A DNA stretch of 64,000 nucleotides from Novosphingobium profundi (GTDB lineage Bacteria; Pseudomonadota; Alphaproteobacteria; Sphingomonadales; Sphingomonadaceae), in the NCBI RefSeq assembly GCF_020524485.1, contig NZ_JAIVLF010000001.1:496001-560000 (forward strand). The letters are read 5' to 3'. Positions within the stretch are counted from its first letter, which is position 1. Every line of letters begins with the position of its first letter. Shown in pieces: positions 55,628-63,933 of this stretch. The notes beneath the pieces are model-generated. The model was not told where the DNA came from and did not search any database. It saw nothing but the letters and a program-made list of their open reading frames with translations. The translations under genes and the position numbers were made by a program.

Positions 55628-56770
55628 TCAGGCCGCGATCTTGAGCAGCTTGATCGCGTCGGAATCAAGCACCTGGCCGCCCACGCGCTTGGTCGCGTAG
55701 AAGTGGACGAAGGGCTTGTTGGTGAAGGGATCGCGCAGGATCGCGGTCGCGCTGCGCTCGGCGATGAGGTAGCCCGCGCGGAAATTGCCGAAGGCGATCG
55801 GGGTGGCGTTCGCAGCAACGTCGGGCATGTCCGAGGCCTCGACCACCGGGTAGCCGAGCAGGCGGTCGGGCTGGCCATCGACCAGGCCAGGCTGCCACAG
55901 AAAGGCGCCGTCGCTGGTCTTGAGCTTGCGCACCAGGGCCAGGGTCTGCGCATTCATCACCCAGCTCGCGCCCTGGCGATGCCCGGCCTTGAGCGCGTGG
56001 ACAAGGTCGATGAGCTTGAGCTCCGGGTTCCCGCCGAGCGTGCTGGCATTGCCCGAGACGACATGCTGGAGCGTGCCGAACTGGCGCGTGGCATCGCCCG
56101 CCGTGCTGGTCGTGCCGGTGAGGAAGCCCATCGGCTGGTTGGTGCCCGAGCCCGAGATGAAGGCGGCCCCTTCGGCGCGGGCGAACTCGGTCGCGATTTC
56201 GTCGGCGAGCCAGGTGGGCAGGTCGAAACCGGCATCGTCGAGCATGGCCTGGCTGGCCGCCGGGTTGGCGTAGAGCTCGCCCGTGGGCGGGGCGATCTCG
56301 GCGAAGCTGGGCGTGTCGGTTTCGGGGCGCGCGGCGGTCTCGCTGACCCAGCCCGAGGCGGTGCCGCCCGTCGAGATCAGCTTGCGGTAGCCCGCCGAGC
56401 CGGTCTGGACGACCTGCGCGATCGAACGGATCGGGCTGACCGACTTGAGGCGTGCGGCGATGAGCGCATCGATCTCACGCGGGACGGCATAGCCGCCGTC
56501 GGCGGGCACCGCGCCCGAAATCGACTTCCACTCGGTCTCGCGCCCGGCGCGCAGGTAGCCATCGACGAAGCCCTTCAGCTCCAGGCTCGGCGCGCCTTCG
56601 GCGGAGCCGGCGATGACCGGGCGGGCCGCGGCACGGCTGACGCGTTCCAGGCGCGCCTTTACCTCGTCGACATCGCCGCGCAGGGCCTCGACGCTCTGTT
56701 CGGTCGCATCCATGCGGGAGACGAGGTCAAAGGACGAATCGAGCGATTCGGCCGGGACGGAATTTTCCAT
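55628..56770 (-). CDS. GTA major capsid protein, HK97 fold (g5)
   Basis: A 380-residue capsid protein. The N-terminal 70 residues (coiled coil LRGDVDEVKARLERVSRAA) are the scaffold delta-domain removed by the protease. The rest is HK97: GYAVPREIDALIAARLKSVSPIRSIA, FISGSGTNQPMGFL, and the end PIAFGNFRAGYLIAERSATAILRDPFTNKPFVHFYATKRVGG. It follows the protease by 85 bases. Confidence 0.93.
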   Translation of the reverse strand: MENSVPAESLDSSFDLVSRMDATEQSVEALRGDVDEVKARLERVSRAAARPVIAGSAEGAPSLELKGFVDGYLRAGRETEWKSISGAVPADGGYAVPREIDALIAARLKSVSPIRSIAQVVQTGSAGYRKLISTGGTASGWVSETAARPETDTPSFAEIAPPTGELYANPAASQAMLDDAGFDLPTWLADEIATEFARAEGAAFISGSGTNQPMGFLTGTTSTAGDATRQFGTLQHVVSGNASTLGGNPELKLIDLVHALKAGHRQGASWVMNAQTLALVRKLKTSDGAFLWQPGLVDGQPDRLLGYPVVEASDMPDVAANATPIAFGNFRAGYLIAERSATAILRDPFTNKPFVHFYATKRVGGQVLDSDAIKLLKIAA

Positions 56771-56797
56771 GGGGTATCACCTTTCGCGGGGAGTGGA

Positions 56798-56816
56798 GCC
56801 GCCCGCGACGGGCGGC
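56798..56816 (-). other. hairpin between protease and capsid genes
   Basis: A perfect 8-bp stem GCCGCCCG/CGGGCGGC with loop CGA, about 40 bases before the capsid gene's ribosome-binding region. No U-run. It may be a 5' stabiliser or processing site of the capsid message. Confidence 0.55.
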
Positions 56817-56855
56817 AGGGAAACGGGGAAGGAAGCGGAGCGCAGGTCGTGGACC

Positions 56856-57293
56856 TCAGGAGACGAGGTGGACGCGCGCGCCGTGCTGCATGGGGTGGGT
56901 GACCAGGCTCACCTCGAAGAGATCGACGGCGAGCAGCTCGCGTCCCGCAGGGCCGGTGCGGCTGGTGCGGGCGCGGTAGCCGAAGGAGAGGCCGGTCACG
57001 TTCCCGCGCTTCAGGGCAAGGCCGGGGGCGGCCTCGGGCCGGTCGAGCGCGGCAATGACGCGCAGGCCCCGGGCATCCTCGGAAATGGCCTCGATCCAGC
57101 CGATGCGCAGATCCGAACGGTGCTGCCACAGGAGCGGCAACGGGTCCTCGCGCGCGGCCAGGGTGTGGGCAAAGGCGCCGCGCCGGATCGTGTCGCGGCC
57201 TGCATCGGGGGTGTCGAAAAGCGCGGCGTAGCCTGCAAAGCGCAGGGTGGTCCAGGGCGCGGACGCGTGAGCAAGCGGGGCAGGCGCGATCAC
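56856..57293 (-). CDS. GTA prohead protease (g4)
   Basis: A 145-residue serine protease of the HK97 (U35/S78) family: RFAGYAALFDTPDAGRDTIRRGAF, HRSDLRIGWI with the first His, GLSFGYRA with the likely catalytic Ser, and FEVSLVTHPMQ. It trims capsid before DNA packing. GTG start overlapping g3.5 (GTGA). Confidence 0.88.
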   Translation of the reverse strand: MIAPAPLAHASAPWTTLRFAGYAALFDTPDAGRDTIRRGAFAHTLAAREDPLPLLWQHRSDLRIGWIEAISEDARGLRVIAALDRPEAAPGLALKRGNVTGLSFGYRARTSRTGPAGRELLAVDLFEVSLVTHPMQHGARVHLVS

Positions 57294-57598
57294 CGCAGCA
57301 TCTCCGTCGCGCCGAGCCGGACTGCAAGGCCCAGCAAGAGCAGGGCGAGGAACCCGCGCACCGCCCAGCCGACCGCGGCGTTGCGCGCGCTCGTCTTCGC
57401 ATCGCGCCAAGCGCGCAGCAGTTCGCGCAGCTCGCAGAGGTCCTCGGGCGCGGTGTCGTCGTCGAGGCCGACGAGGACCAGCATGCGCTGAGCGCCCACT
57501 TCGCTCGCTTCCTCGACGATCGCGCGCAGTGTCACCAGGTCCGAGCCTTCGGCCGCGGCCTGCGCGATCAGGCCGACCAGCATGTCCTTCTGGTTCAT
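57290..57598 (-). CDS. GTA small protein g3.5, DUF6127-like
   Basis: A 102-residue protein starting MNQKDMLVGLIAQAAAEGSDLVTLRAIVEEASEVGA, ending in one transmembrane helix (AVRGFLALLLLGLAV). Matches the DUF6127-type gene that stands between portal and protease in sphingomonad GTAs. Its role is unknown. It overlaps both neighbours by four bases. Confidence 0.75.
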   Translation of the reverse strand: MNQKDMLVGLIAQAAAEGSDLVTLRAIVEEASEVGAQRMLVLVGLDDDTAPEDLCELRELLRAWRDAKTSARNAAVGWAVRGFLALLLLGLAVRLGATEMLR

Positions 57599-58791
57599 GA
57601 TTTGTTCTCCGGCTGGCCGGTCGTGGGGGTGGGCGAAGTGGCACGCGGGGCCGAACGGGGTGGGAGGCCCAGCAGGGCGCGCTTCTCGTCCGCATCGAGG
57701 AAATCGGCGTCGGAGACCTGCGCCCAGAGCCGCTCGCGGTCCTCGGCCAGTGCGGGAACCCGGTCGAGGTCGATGGCGAGATCGGCCTCGGGAAACCAGG
57801 GGCTGAGCGCTTCGGTCAGGCCGGACAGCAGCTTGGCGGCCAGCGGCAGGAGGGTCAGGCGCCAGAGCGCGCGGTTGGCCTCGCGGTAGTTGGCATAAGT
57901 TGCATCGCCGGGCAGGCCCAGCAGCATCGGAGGAACCCCGAAGGCGAGTGCGACGTCGCGCGCGGCGGCCGCTTTCAGCGTGGCGAAGTCCATGTCCGCC
58001 GGGCTCATTGCCATGGCTTGCCAGGTAAGTCCGCCTTCGAGCAGCATCGGGCGCCCGGCGTTGCCCGCACCCGAGAAGGCGCTCGATAGCTCGCTCTTGA
58101 GGCGTTCGAACTGGTCGGGGCTGAGCGGCGTGCCCTCGCCCGTGTCGTAGACAAGCGCGCCCGAGGGGCGGGCCGCGTTCTCGAGCAGCTGGCGGTTCCA
58201 TTCCGAGGCCGCGTTGTGAGTGGCCACGGCCTGGTCGGCGGCGCACAGGCAGCCCGCGCCGTAATGGTCATCGCCCGGATGGAAGTGGCGGATGTGGACG
58301 AGGTTGGGCGAGGCGTCCTCATCCAGAGCGGGGATCGTGATGCGCTTGCCCGCGACCTCGTAGGTGTAGGCGGTCGGCCAGCCGTCACCACCGGCAAGGA
58401 CGGTGATGCGCTCGGGGCGCAGGGCGAAGAGCTCGACCGGATGGCCGCGCGCGTCCTTCAGGATCTGGACATAGGCATTGCCATGAAGAAGCAGCTGCGC
58501 GGCAAGTGTTTCGAGGAGCGACTGGCCCGCGCTGGTCGCGTTCACGAGCTGGGCGAGCGCGGGATCGGCGGGCTTGAGCGGCGCGCCCGCGATGCCTTCG
58601 GCCACGAGGCGCACCGCGCGCTGGGCGACCGGGTTCTCGAGGTAGGCGCGCTGGACGGAGCCGGTGTATTCATAGGGCGCGCGGCCCGAGCCTGCCTCGG
58701 CGAAGTACCAGGGCGAGGCGGCGCCGCGCGCCAGCGGGACGCGCGCGGTTTCGCCTTTGAAGGCGGCGGCAAGCGTATCGAGGAAGGACAT
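57595..58791 (-). CDS. GTA portal protein (g3)
   Basis: A 398-residue HK97-type portal that forms the DNA entry ring. PVAQRAVRLVAEGIAGAPL, LLLHGNAYVQILKD, IRHFHPGDDHYGAG and PPMLLGLPGDATYANYREANRALWRLTLLPLAAKL are family signatures. The ATG at 58791 begins MSFLDTLAAAFKG. Normal length. Confidence 0.92.
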   Translation of the reverse strand: MSFLDTLAAAFKGETARVPLARGAASPWYFAEAGSGRAPYEYTGSVQRAYLENPVAQRAVRLVAEGIAGAPLKPADPALAQLVNATSAGQSLLETLAAQLLLHGNAYVQILKDARGHPVELFALRPERITVLAGGDGWPTAYTYEVAGKRITIPALDEDASPNLVHIRHFHPGDDHYGAGCLCAADQAVATHNAASEWNRQLLENAARPSGALVYDTGEGTPLSPDQFERLKSELSSAFSGAGNAGRPMLLEGGLTWQAMAMSPADMDFATLKAAAARDVALAFGVPPMLLGLPGDATYANYREANRALWRLTLLPLAAKLLSGLTEALSPWFPEADLAIDLDRVPALAEDRERLWAQVSDADFLDADEKRALLGLPPRSAPRATSPTPTTGQPENKS

Positions 58792-58847
58792 GACCGGCCT
58801 TTCTCCCGCAAACGGGACAAGCAAAGGGATGGGAGGGGGGGAGGGCG

Positions 58848-58869
58848 AAAGCCCTGATGCGAGGGCTTT
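58848..58869 (-). other. hairpin between terminase and portal genes
   Basis: A perfect 8-bp stem AAAGCCCT/AGGGCTTT with loop GATGCG, seven bases after the terminase stop. Only three T at its end, so more likely a processing or stability site than a terminator. Confidence 0.55.
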
Positions 58870-58876
58870 GGCCGTA

Positions 58877-60199
58877 TCAGGCGAGGCGCACACGCGGCTG
58901 CGCGCTCTTGCCCAGAAGCAGTTCGGTGAGCGCCCAGACCAGCGCATCGGCGCGGTCGGGCGAGCGGCCCGGACCCTGGTAGGTGCCACCGGCCAGAAGG
59001 CCGCACATCTCGTCCTCGAGATCGGGGAAGGTGCCTGCGTGGCGGACCCGGCCCGCCTCGTAGAGTGCGGTGACGGGTTCGGCGCGGGCGACCTTGCCCC
59101 GGCTGGCGTGGACGAGCCGCAAGGGGAGGGCAAGGTCGGCGGCGCGCAGGACGCTGGCGACCATCGCGCCGCCCTGGTTGGCTTCGGCAATGACACGCTC
59201 GGCCTGCCAGGCCGAGGCGGCACTGGCGGCCGCGCGGGCCCAGCGTTCGGGGCTGGCTTGGCGCACCGAGGCGTCGGCCAGGACATGGGCACGGCCCGTC
59301 GAATCGAGACCGGCGACCACGATCCCGCAGGCATCGCCGCCCGCCGAAGCCGGAGGGTCGATGCCGACGACAACGCGTACAAGGTCGGTCGGCGCGGCCT
59401 CACGGCAGGCTTCGAGGAGCGCGCGGTTCCAAAGTGCGCCCTCGATGTCGGCGAGAAGTTCGCCGTCGAGCTCTTGGCGCCCCAGCTGGCTCTGCCCGTA
59501 GGCGCGGCGCACGTGGGAGAGGAAAGCGGGCGGCAGGTTGGCCGCGTTGTCTTCGGTGCGGCCACGGGTGATGGCGAGCGTTTCGTCCGGTTCGGCCAGC
59601 AGCCGGGTGACGAGGGGGACCGCGCGCGGCGTGGTGGTGGCGGTAAGCTGGGGGCGTTCGCCCAGGCGCAGGCCCAGGATGAGGTTGTCGTAGGCGCGCA
59701 CCGCGCGCTCGGAGGCGTTGTCCCACTTGGCGATTTCGTCGCACCAGGCGTGGCTGTGCTGGGGGCCGCGCAGCGATTCGGGCTCGGCGGCGGAGAACAG
59801 AAGGGCCTGTGCGCCGTTGGGCCAGACAAGGCGGCGCAGCGAGGGTTCGAAGACCGGGCGGCGGCGCGCCGGGCAGATGGCAAGGAGGCCGCTTTCACCC
59901 TCGACCATGACCGCGCGCACTTCGGGCAGGCTCGCCCCGACAAGGGCGATGCGGGCGTTCGGATCGCGCTCGGCAACGCTGCGCACCCATTCGGCCCCGG
60001 CACGGGTCTTGCCAAAGCCGCGTCCGGCCATGATCAGCCAGGTGCGCCAGTTGCCCTCGGGGGCCAGCTGTTCGGGCCGCGCCCAGAGCTTCCAGTGGGT
60101 TTCCAGTTCCTCGCGCTCGGCTTCGGTCAGCGCGCGCAGGACCTGGTGGCGGTGCTCGGGCGCCATGGCCAGGAGGATGCCCAGGTGTTCACTGTGCAT
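58877..60199 (-). CDS. GTA terminase large subunit (g2)
   Basis: A 440-residue DNA-packaging motor. Walker A (AGRGFGKT) at about 58-65, Walker B with SHAWCDEIAKWD, and an RNase H-like nuclease half (VVVGIDPPASAGGDACGI, then DRADALVWAL with late acidic residues). The ATG at 60199 (MHSEHLGILLAM) gives the family N-terminus; ATGs at 60211 and 60238 are possible. It overlaps g1 by 11 bases. Confidence 0.92.
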   Translation of the reverse strand: MHSEHLGILLAMAPEHRHQVLRALTEAEREELETHWKLWARPEQLAPEGNWRTWLIMAGRGFGKTRAGAEWVRSVAERDPNARIALVGASLPEVRAVMVEGESGLLAICPARRRPVFEPSLRRLVWPNGAQALLFSAAEPESLRGPQHSHAWCDEIAKWDNASERAVRAYDNLILGLRLGERPQLTATTTPRAVPLVTRLLAEPDETLAITRGRTEDNAANLPPAFLSHVRRAYGQSQLGRQELDGELLADIEGALWNRALLEACREAAPTDLVRVVVGIDPPASAGGDACGIVVAGLDSTGRAHVLADASVRQASPERWARAAASAASAWQAERVIAEANQGGAMVASVLRAADLALPLRLVHASRGKVARAEPVTALYEAGRVRHAGTFPDLEDEMCGLLAGGTYQGPGRSPDRADALVWALTELLLGKSAQPRVRLA

Positions 60200-60704
60200 C
60201 GCGGGCCCCATCGTTTCCGGCAGGGGAGGGCGCAGCATCGAAGCTGCGGGTGCGCATCTTCTCGATCTTGGCGTTGATGGAATCGAGAATGGCCTCGCTG
60301 TTTCGGTTCTCGACGATGGCGCGCTGGCGGGCGGCGGATTCGCGGTGGGCCGTCAGCAGGCGAAAGGCGGTGGCGTTGTCGAAGACACGGGTGCCGCGCT
60401 TCGCGCCCGTCGGCGGCTTGATCTCCCCTTCGCGCAGGCGTTGGAGGAGGGTCATTTCCAGGTGGTCGTAGCCCTCGCACAGCGCTTCCTGCCACTGGCG
60501 GTAGAATTCGGGATCATCGCGGCGCGCCTCGTAGGCGGTGGAGGAGGCAACCCCTGCGGCCTTGGCCGAGGCGCTGACGTTCGAGGTGGCCGCCAGTTCG
60601 GCCAGGAAGCGCCTGCGCCAGTTGCGCGGGGCCGCAGGCTTCTTGGCAGGGGCACGCGTCCGTTCCGGGCGCGCGCCACCTGCGGACGAGGTCGTGTCCG
60701 CCAT
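60189..60704 (-). CDS. GTA small terminase-like protein (g1)
   Basis: A 171-residue protein: Ala/Pro/Arg-rich start, then a helix-turn-helix-like segment (RFLAELAATSNVSASAKAAGVASSTAYEARRDD) and a helical rest with IVENRNSEAILDSINAKIEKM. It resembles the small terminase of GTAs, which gives headful packaging of random chromosomal DNA. GGAGA lies six bases before the ATG at 60704. It is the first gene after the promoter. Confidence 0.82.
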   Translation of the reverse strand: MADTTSSAGGARPERTRAPAKKPAAPRNWRRRFLAELAATSNVSASAKAAGVASSTAYEARRDDPEFYRQWQEALCEGYDHLEMTLLQRLREGEIKPPTGAKRGTRVFDNATAFRLLTAHRESAARQRAIVENRNSEAILDSINAKIEKMRTRSFDAAPSPAGNDGARDAQ

Positions 60705-60783
60705 GGGCTCTCCGTGTGGGCATCGATGGAAGGGGGAAGGCCGGGCGGAGCGATTCGCAGGTCCCATCCGGCGTTGTTCTCCT

Positions 60784-60812
60784 TATGTACCAATATCGGC
60801 GTGCGATGTCAA
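60784..60812 (-). promoter_or_regulatory. promoter of the GTA operon
   Basis: On the minus strand, a perfect -35 TTGACA (60812-60807), 17 bases, then TACATA (60789-60784), preceded by TGG as in extended -10 elements. Start of transcription would be near 60776, about 70 bases before g1. Confidence 0.65.
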
Positions 60813-60817
60813 GCTCA

Positions 60818-60834
60818 ATAACCAGATAGGTTAT
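60818..60834. promoter_or_regulatory. palindromic operator candidate at the GTA promoter
   Basis: ATAACC, five bases (AGATA), GGTTAT: a perfect inverted repeat, five bases upstream of the GTA -35 hexamer. Its position suits an activator (or a shared repressor with the divergent membrane-protein gene). I cannot name the binding protein. Confidence 0.55.
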
Positions 60835-60897
60835 CGCTTGCCGCGCTGCAGCGAGGCGATTAAGCACACGGACCTGAGTGATTAACCGGGGTTCCTG

Positions 60898-61536
60898 ATG
60901 CTGCGTCGCCTTTACGATTGGACCATGGCCAAGGCGTCGCACCGCCACGCCGAACGCTGGCTGGCGGGGGTCTCCTTCGTCGAATCGAGCTTCTTTCCGA
61001 TCCCGCCGCACCCGCTGCTGGGCCTCATGTGCCTGGCCGAGCCGAAGAAGGCGGTGCGCTTTGCCGCGATCACCACGCTGGCTTCGGTGCTGGGGGGCGT
61101 CTTCGGCTACCTGATCGGCTTTTTCGTTTATGACCTGGTCGGCGAGCCGATGCTGGCCGCGCTGGGCTTGGCCGAAAGCTTCCCCAAGGTGCGCTGCTAC
61201 TTCCAGGCGCACGGCGAACTGGCCGTGCTGCTGGGGGCGATGACGCCGCTGCCGTTCAAGCTGCTGACGATCATGGCCGGGTTCATGGAGATGAACTTCC
61301 TGACTTTCGTGATTTCCGCGCTGGTAGGGCGCGGTGTGATCTTCATGACGGTGGGCGTGCTCTTCCGCCTATTCGGGGCTCCGATCAAGGCGATCATCGA
61401 CAAGCACCTGGGCAAGGTGACGGCGCTCTTCGGTATTCTCCTGGTGGGCGGCTTTGCCGTGCTCTCGCTGGTGGGCGGCAGCGCGAAGGAAACGCGGGAA
61501 ACCTGTGCGCCCAGCGAGGTCGCCGCTCCGGCCTGA
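60898..61536 (+). CDS. DedA/YqaA-like membrane protein
   Basis: A 212-residue integral membrane protein with four to five hydrophobic segments. FVESSFFPIPPHPLLGLMCLAEPKKA near 28-53 carries the proline-rich reentrant loop of the DedA/SNARE-associated superfamily, and AMTPLPFKLLTIMAGFMEM the second. DedA proteins are thought to move lipids. It is divergent from the GTA operon across a 193-base gap with two direct GATTAA repeats near 60858 and 60880. Confidence 0.8.
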   Translation: MLRRLYDWTMAKASHRHAERWLAGVSFVESSFFPIPPHPLLGLMCLAEPKKAVRFAAITTLASVLGGVFGYLIGFFVYDLVGEPMLAALGLAESFPKVRCYFQAHGELAVLLGAMTPLPFKLLTIMAGFMEMNFLTFVISALVGRGVIFMTVGVLFRLFGAPIKAIIDKHLGKVTALFGILLVGGFAVLSLVGGSAKETRETCAPSEVAAPA

Positions 61537-61649
61537 TCCGGGCGCCCGGTCCAAGGAACCTTGCGGGACTTCCCGCGCTTCTCCTGTGAATTTCGCAGAC
61601 GGGCCGCGCGTCGGAGCGAGGCCTTGCGCGCAGCAGGAGGAATTGACCG

Positions 61650-62204
61650 ATGCCGTTCAAGATTGCCGTCGTCGTGGGGAGCATCCGCGCCGGGTCCACC
61701 AACCGCAAGGTCGCCGAGGCGCTGACCCGGCTGGACGCGGCGAGGGACCACACATTCACCTTCGCCGACATCTCCGGCCTGCCGCTCTACACCGAAGAGG
61801 ATGACGAGGCGCAGGCCCCGGAGGTCAAGGCGCTCAAGGCGCTGATCGCGCAGTCTGATGGCGTGATCTTCGCGACGCCCGAATACAACCGCTCGATGCC
61901 CGGTGTGCTCAAGAACGCGATCGACCACGGCTCGCGCCCCTATGGAGAGAACAGCTGGCTGGGGAAGCCGGCCGCCGTCTTCGGCGTGTCGCCCAGCGCG
62001 ATCGGCACCGCCATGGCCCAGCAGCACTTGCGCAACGTGATCGCGTGCCTTGGCATGCCCACGCTGACCCAGCCTGAGGTTTTCCTGCAGTGGAAGGACG
62101 ATCTCCTGACCGAAGAGGGCACCGTGGGTGAGGGCTCGGCCGATTTCCTCGGCGGTTTTCTGGAGAAGTTCCTCGACCTGGTGGCGCTGCACGCCAAGGC
62201 CTGA
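61650..62204 (+). CDS. NADPH-dependent FMN reductase
   Basis: A 184-residue flavodoxin-like reductase. GSIRAGSTNRKVAEAL at 10-25 is the FMN phosphate loop and TPEYNRSMPGVLKNAIDHGSRP the second signature of this family (chromate/azo/quinone reductases). It reduces free flavin or quinones using NAD(P)H. AGGAGGAATTGACCG lies before the ATG. Confidence 0.9.
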   Translation: MPFKIAVVVGSIRAGSTNRKVAEALTRLDAARDHTFTFADISGLPLYTEEDDEAQAPEVKALKALIAQSDGVIFATPEYNRSMPGVLKNAIDHGSRPYGENSWLGKPAAVFGVSPSAIGTAMAQQHLRNVIACLGMPTLTQPEVFLQWKDDLLTEEGTVGEGSADFLGGFLEKFLDLVALHAKA

Positions 62205-62228
62205 TCGACCTCGCCTTCTGTAACCATG

Positions 62229-62270
62229 AAAAAAGGGCGGCCCGGGTTCGAGACCCCGGCCGCCCTTTTT
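62229..62270. terminator. bidirectional terminator between reductase and spt
   Basis: AAAAAAGGGCGG and CCGCCCTTTTT frame a stem with one mismatch region (GCCCGGG/CCCCGGC). A-run on one side, T-run on the other. It serves both convergent genes. Confidence 0.88.
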
Positions 62271-62294
62271 CGTGCGTAACTGACCCTGAAAAAA

Positions 62295-63533
62295 TCAGCC
62301 CAGGATGTTCACGGCCTCGCCAGCGCGGGTGAACATGCCGATGATCTGCTGGACCTGCTCGGCCGAGTGTTCGGCGCAAAGCGAGCAGCGCAGCAGCGTC
62401 ATGTTGGCCGGGGTTGCCGGGGGACGCGCGAGGTTGACGTAGAGGCCTTCGTGCAGGAGCGCTTCCCACATCGCCGCGCCGCGTTCCAGGTCAGGCATGA
62501 TGACCGAGATGATCGCGCTCTGCGGCTCGGTGGTGCCCAGCTGGAAGCCCGCGTCGGTCAGGCCCTTGTGCAGCGTCTTGGAGTTTTCCCAGAGGTGTGC
62601 GCGCTTTTCGCCCGCATCCATCAGCTTGCGGATCGAGGTGCAGGCCGTGGCGACGACGCTCGGCGGCAGGCTGGCGGTGAAGACGTAGGGGCGGCAGACG
62701 AGGCGCATGACCTCGAACTTGGGGTGGTTCGAGACGCAGAAGCCACCGACCGTGCCGACCGACTTGGAGAAGGTGCCGATGACGAAGTCGACATCGTCGA
62801 GCACGCCCTGCTCTTCGGCAACGCCGCGCCCGTTGGGGCCGATGAAGCCCATCGAGTGCGCTTCATCGACAAGGACCATCGCGCCGTACTTCTTGGCGAC
62901 CGCGATCATCTCCTTGAGCGGAGCGATGTCGCCCAGCATCGAGTAGACGCCTTCGAGCACGACCAGCTTGCCCGCGCCTTCAGGAATGCGGCGCAGGCGC
63001 TTTTCCATGGCCTCGATGTCGTTGTGCTTGAAGGGCACGACTTCGGCGTCGCCCATCTTGCACCCGTCCCAGATCGAGGCGTGGCTGTCGATGTCGAGGA
63101 CGATGTAGTCGCCCTTACCCGCGATCGTCGAGATGATGCCCAGATTCGCCTGGTAGCCGGTCGAGAAGACCATGGCGTGCTTCATGTCGTAGAAGTCGCA
63201 GAGCGCCTGCTCGACCGCCTTGTGCGGCGAGTAGGTGCCGTTGAGCACGCGGCTGCCGGTCGTGCCCGAGCCGAAATCGTCGAGCGCCTGCTTGCCCGCC
63301 GCGATCACGTCGGGGTCGAAAGTCATGCCCATGTAGTTGTAGGTGCCGAGCAGGATGGTCTCGCGCCCGTTGCACATCGCGACCGTGGGCGAGATCACGC
63401 GCTCCATGACGAGGCCGAAGGGATCGGTCACGCCCGTGGAAAGCAGGTCCGTGCGCATCTTGATGAGCGGGTCGAACTTGCTGAACAGGTCGGTGTGCTC
63501 GGCCGTTTGGTTTTCGCTGATCATGTCGGTCAT
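62295..63533 (-). CDS. spt: serine palmitoyltransferase
   Basis: A 412-residue PLP enzyme of the alpha-oxoamine synthase family that joins serine and palmitoyl-thioester, the first step of sphingolipid synthesis. Motifs: GTYNYMGMTFDPDVI, SGTTGSRVLNGTY, VDEAHSMGFIG and GTFSKSVGTVGG with the PLP lysine. Its pairing with an acyl carrier protein gene 11 bases upstream fits sphingomonads, where sphingolipids replace lipopolysaccharide. The ATG at 63533 lies just after the ACP gene. Confidence 0.93.
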   Translation of the reverse strand: MTDMISENQTAEHTDLFSKFDPLIKMRTDLLSTGVTDPFGLVMERVISPTVAMCNGRETILLGTYNYMGMTFDPDVIAAGKQALDDFGSGTTGSRVLNGTYSPHKAVEQALCDFYDMKHAMVFSTGYQANLGIISTIAGKGDYIVLDIDSHASIWDGCKMGDAEVVPFKHNDIEAMEKRLRRIPEGAGKLVVLEGVYSMLGDIAPLKEMIAVAKKYGAMVLVDEAHSMGFIGPNGRGVAEEQGVLDDVDFVIGTFSKSVGTVGGFCVSNHPKFEVMRLVCRPYVFTASLPPSVVATACTSIRKLMDAGEKRAHLWENSKTLHKGLTDAGFQLGTTEPQSAIISVIMPDLERGAAMWEALLHEGLYVNLARPPATPANMTLLRCSLCAEHSAEQVQQIIGMFTRAGEAVNILG

Positions 63534-63544
63534 ACTGGTTTCTT

Positions 63545-63790
63545 TCAGCCCTGCAGCTTCATCACCGCTTCGACGAGCTGGCCGAAGTTTTCGATCTCGG
63601 CCTGCTGGTTCATCGAGATGATGATGTCGAATTCGTCCTCGATGGCGGCCACGAAGTCCATGACGGTCAGGCTGTCGAATTCCAGGTCGTCGGTGAAGCG
63701 CGTGGCGTCGGTGATCGCGACCTCCTTCTTGTTGAAGGGTTCGATCAGGGCGATGATGCGGGCCGAAACGTCTTGGCGGTCCATGGTCAT
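63545..63790 (-). CDS. acyl carrier protein, sphingolipid-dedicated
   Basis: An 81-residue ACP with the phosphopantetheine site FDSLTVMDF (Ser40) and acidic helices. It differs from fatty-acid AcpP and probably carries the acyl chain for the adjacent serine palmitoyltransferase. GGAG lies six bases before the ATG at 63790, which decides over an ATG two codons later. Confidence 0.88.
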   Translation of the reverse strand: MTMDRQDVSARIIALIEPFNKKEVAITDATRFTDDLEFDSLTVMDFVAAIEDEFDIIISMNQQAEIENFGQLVEAVMKLQG

Positions 63791-63933
63791 TGATAACTCC
63801 GTAAGGTCCGGGGCGCTCTGTGGTCCGGAAATGCGGCGCAAAAGCGGCACGGGTGTAACATGTCAAGCGCGGCGGGACATAACGCACTCTTCGCAAGGGC
63901 AGGAGCGCGGGCGGTGTGGCCCATGGGCCGCAC

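Noticed and set aside
46449..60704. Active prophage
   Set aside because: Gene order and families fit a GTA; integrase, repressor, replication, lysis genes and attachment sites are all absent.
60858..60885. Canonical CtrA box
   Set aside because: The two TTAA are 18 bases apart, not seven. Kept only as a direct-repeat observation.
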